Shown: one piece after another, positions 5,852 to 7,661 of the stretch
Position numbering within the stretch: position 1 is the stretch's first letter
Layout: each line of letters begins with the position of its first letter
NCBI GenBank assembly: GCA_023457495.1
Contig: JAEWLQ010000073.1
Location: forward strand, 1-7,661
Direction of reading: 5' to 3'
Source of the DNA: Pseudomonadota bacterium
GTDB lineage: Bacteria; Pseudomonadota; Gammaproteobacteria; Steroidobacterales; Steroidobacteraceae
DNA: 7,661 nucleotides
Position numbers and translations under genes: made by a program
Notes under the pieces: model-generated
The model's input: only the letters and a program-made list of their open reading frames with translations
Databases searched by the model: none
Told to the model about the DNA's origin: nothing

Positions 5852-7357
5852 ATGACGGCTCGCCTATGCGGCACGCTCGCCGTATTGCTCATCGCGGCAG
5901 CCCTAACTACAGCGGCGTGGGCGACGCCGCCGGCGCCGGCGGGTGGCTTGCCGCCGGCGTTCCACGAAAGGGTGCGGACACTCCCCGCGGGGAGCGCGCC
6001 ATTCCGAGTCAAACGTGGATTGGTTGCGCAGACCAAGAGAACCGAGGCCGCGCGAATGTCCAAGTTCGCCATCGGACCCCGGAAGATCGAGGGAACGCGG
6101 CGAATTCCCGTCCTGATCACCTACTTCGCGGAGTCCGCGAGCCCGCCGTACTCAGCCGAGCAGCTTCAGCAGATGTTGTTCGACGGACCGTGGCCGAGCG
6201 GAACGGTGGCTGACTACTACCGTGAGGTGTCCTCCGGAAGTCTCGCGCTCGGCGGAGTGGTCCAGCCGTGGGTGCCACTGACTCGTGAAAGCAGCTACTA
6301 CGAGGGTGCGGACTTCGTCGATCCGCAATCCCTGGCAATGGAGCCGTGCCACGGCGTGTGCTCTAACAACAAGGTTCACGAGCTGATAACCGAAGCGCTG
6401 GCGGCGCCGCAGAACGCGGCGATGGATTGGGGCGCGTTCGACAACGACGGACCGGACGCCGTACCGAACTCGGGCGATGACGACGGCTTCGTCGACTTCG
6501 TGGTGTTCGTCCACGCGGAGCTCGGCGGTGAATGCCAGATGGCCGGCAACACGAACATCTGGTCGCACACCTCGAGCCTCAGCAACTCGCCCGCGGGCGT
6601 CTACCAGGCCTCGTCTCCGCGGTCGGGCGGCGGCTTCATCCTGATCGATGACTTCACGATCCAGCCGGCGCTCGCCTGCGATGGGCGCATGATCCAGATC
6701 GGTGTCTTCGCGCACGAATTCGGCCACGTATTCGGGCTGCCGGATCTCTACGACACGGATCCCGACAACGGCGACTCCGCGGGCGTCGGTCCGTGGTGTC
6801 TGATGTCGGCTGGTACCTGGGGTGGCGACGGCCTGAGCCCCGATCGTCCCGCCCACCTGTCACCGTGGGCGAAAGAATATCTTGGCTGGCTCGACGTCAT
6901 CGACGTCACGCAGGACGAGCCCGCCGCCGTCCTCGGCGACATTGGCGTCTCCCACACGGCCCGCAGACTTCGGGATTCGCCGACCACCTACTATCTGATC
7001 GCCAACATCGATCGGGCCGGCTTCAACTCCCATCTACCCGCCGCCGGCCTGCAGATCTGGAAGATCGATGAAGCGGTGCTTCAGCAGACGCTGATCTTCA
7101 ACCGCGTCAATGCCGATGCGTACAACCGTGGTGTCGGACTCGTCGAGGCCGATAACAACCACAGTCTCGATACTCCGGGCAATACCGGGGAAGCCGGTGA
7201 TGTCTTTCCGGGAACAAACGGCAATCGTACGTTCGACGCGTTCACCAATCCGTCCGCGGCGGGCGGCGTCGCGGTCTGCTCGATCCCCGACGCCGCCGCG
7301 CAAATGCACGTGGGGCTGCTCGTTTCGAGCGATCGCTGCAGCGCATTGCCGCCATAA
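5852..7357 (+). CDS. Secreted M6-family zinc metallopeptidase
   Basis: This encodes 501 residues. A signal peptide (1-25, cleavage after AWA near 24) and a propeptide-like Pro/Arg-rich stretch (26-80) precede the catalytic domain. RRIPVLITYFAE (83-94) is the usual first strand of M6 peptidases; TVADYYREVSSGSLALGG (118-135) is the conserved helix and strand. The zinc site is HEFGHVFGLPDLYD at 288-301: H288 and H292 bind zinc, E289 is the catalytic base, and D298 in the LPDLYD block is the likely third ligand. LMSAGTW (317-323) supplies the Met-turn. An Asp-rich loop (196-215, DNDGPD...GDDDGFVD) looks like a calcium site. Seven cysteines follow the signal peptide (166, 170, 228, 276, 316, 476, 496), some probably in disulfides. 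M6 enzymes (immune inhibitor A is the best known) degrade extracellular proteins. The start has no clear ribosome site. It is transcribed apart from the sigma operon after a 138-base gap. Confidence 0.93.
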   Translation: MTARLCGTLAVLLIAAALTTAAWATPPAPAGGLPPAFHERVRTLPAGSAPFRVKRGLVAQTKRTEAARMSKFAIGPRKIEGTRRIPVLITYFAESASPPYSAEQLQQMLFDGPWPSGTVADYYREVSSGSLALGGVVQPWVPLTRESSYYEGADFVDPQSLAMEPCHGVCSNNKVHELITEALAAPQNAAMDWGAFDNDGPDAVPNSGDDDGFVDFVVFVHAELGGECQMAGNTNIWSHTSSLSNSPAGVYQASSPRSGGGFILIDDFTIQPALACDGRMIQIGVFAHEFGHVFGLPDLYDTDPDNGDSAGVGPWCLMSAGTWGGDGLSPDRPAHLSPWAKEYLGWLDVIDVTQDEPAAVLGDIGVSHTARRLRDSPTTYYLIANIDRAGFNSHLPAAGLQIWKIDEAVLQQTLIFNRVNADAYNRGVGLVEADNNHSLDTPGNTGEAGDVFPGTNGNRTFDAFTNPSAAGGVAVCSIPDAAAQMHVGLLVSSDRCSALPP

Positions 7358-7381
7358 CTCAATTGCCGCTATCGTGGGCGC

Positions 7382-7591
7382 GTGCAGTATCCCGGCATCC
7401 CCGACGTTCGAGACGGACTGACCCGCGAAGAGCGGGTGGTGCTCTACGTCCTGCATCAGACCCAGAAGGAACGCGGCGACCGCAATGTCCCCACGGCTAT
7501 GCTGTGGGGCCGGGTGTGCGAACACTTCTGGATCAGCCCCGAAGACCTCTCCGCGATGCTCGCGCGCCTCGGCGCGCGCCGTGAGGGGTAG
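7382..7591 (+). CDS. Small helix-rich protein, possibly winged-helix-like, unknown function
   Basis: This encodes 69 residues from GTG at 7382, 24 bases after the peptidase stop. It has no signal peptide and is predicted cytoplasmic. Helix-forming segments fall at about 13-31 (LTREERVVLYVLHQTQKE), 36-48 (VPTAMLWGRVCEH) and 52-64 (SPEDLSAMLARLG), a spacing that would fit a compact three-helix or winged-helix fold. The composition, amphipathic pattern and absence of low complexity argue for a real gene. The overlapping frame at 7363-7584 is arginine/proline-rich and looks like its shadow. No Shine-Dalgarno is obvious before the GTG. It resembles small conserved hypothetical proteins I have seen in gammaproteobacteria with a PTAMLxGRVxEH core, but I cannot name a function. 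Confidence 0.68.
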   Translation: MQYPGIPDVRDGLTREERVVLYVLHQTQKERGDRNVPTAMLWGRVCEHFWISPEDLSAMLARLGARREG

Positions 7592-7611
7592 GTGCCGGGT
7601 GAGAAAAGACT

Positions 7612-7661
7612 GAGTTAGCCCGAGCGTCGCCTCGCTACCCTGCAACGCGCGTGGCTAACTC
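7612..7661. repeat. 9-bp inverted repeat at the right edge
   Basis: GAGTTAGCC (7612-7620) and its exact complement GGCTAACTC (7653-7661) flank 32 bases. The right arm runs to the last base, so the repeat may be longer; the left arm could extend by a T at 7611. It may be a terminator-like stem, an operator, or the end of a small repetitive or mobile element. No T-run is visible. Confidence 0.45.

Noticed and set aside
6152..6856. 234-residue minus-strand frame inside the peptidase gene
   Set aside because: Shadow of the M6 peptidase, which has an intact active site on the plus strand.
7561..7578. CGCGCGCC/GGCGCGCG palindrome as a terminator
   Set aside because: It lies within the end of the last coding region, has a 2-base loop and no T-run; it is simply GC-rich codons.
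7612..7661. Integron attC-like site, because of GTTAGCC and GGCTAAC
   Set aside because: The arms are in the wrong order and do not match RYYYAAC...GTTRRRY; no integrase is nearby.

Overview
The window is a high-GC bacterial segment (third codon positions are mostly G or C) carrying envelope and secreted proteins with ordinary Sec signal peptides. No lipid-biosynthesis, rRNA or housekeeping marker allows firm placement. The mix of genes (an OmpA-domain lipoprotein-free secreted protein, an ECF sigma/anti-sigma pair with HEAT-repeat proteins, an M6 peptidase) would suit a Gram-negative such as a gammaproteobacterium of the Xanthomonadales/Nevskiales/Steroidobacter kind; this is inference only.

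Left block, minus strand (about 1-1830): a two-gene operon. A 412-residue exported protein with a coiled-coil start, a beta-rich middle and a C-terminal OmpA peptidoglycan-binding domain is followed after 17 bases by a small exported protein with an acidic linker. A perfect 11-bp hairpin lies just after the second gene.

Middle gap (about 1825-2526): no intact gene. On the minus strand, 2093-2350 holds a decayed VapBC-type toxin-antitoxin locus: an antitoxin beginning fused to the last third of a PIN-domain toxin, with a frameshift inside the toxin part. Beside it (1887-2024) are three copies of GGCGACAY and a cluster of small overlapping palindromes without a gene. The right end of the gap carries a plausible ECF-type promoter.

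Central block, plus strand (2527-5713): four tightly packed genes read as one operon: ECF sigma factor, membrane-anchored anti-sigma factor (ATGA overlap), and two exported HEAT-repeat proteins, the second overlapping the first by one base. The layout suggests an envelope stress or signalling unit in which the sigma factor is held by the membrane protein, and the HEAT proteins act in the periplasm. What they sense is unknown. This is the most promising candidate for an undescribed system here.

Right block, plus strand (5852-7591): a secreted M6-family zinc metallopeptidase with an intact HEFGH...LPDLYD active site, then a 69-residue helix-rich conserved-looking protein starting with GTG. The window ends in a 9-bp inverted repeat that runs to the last base.
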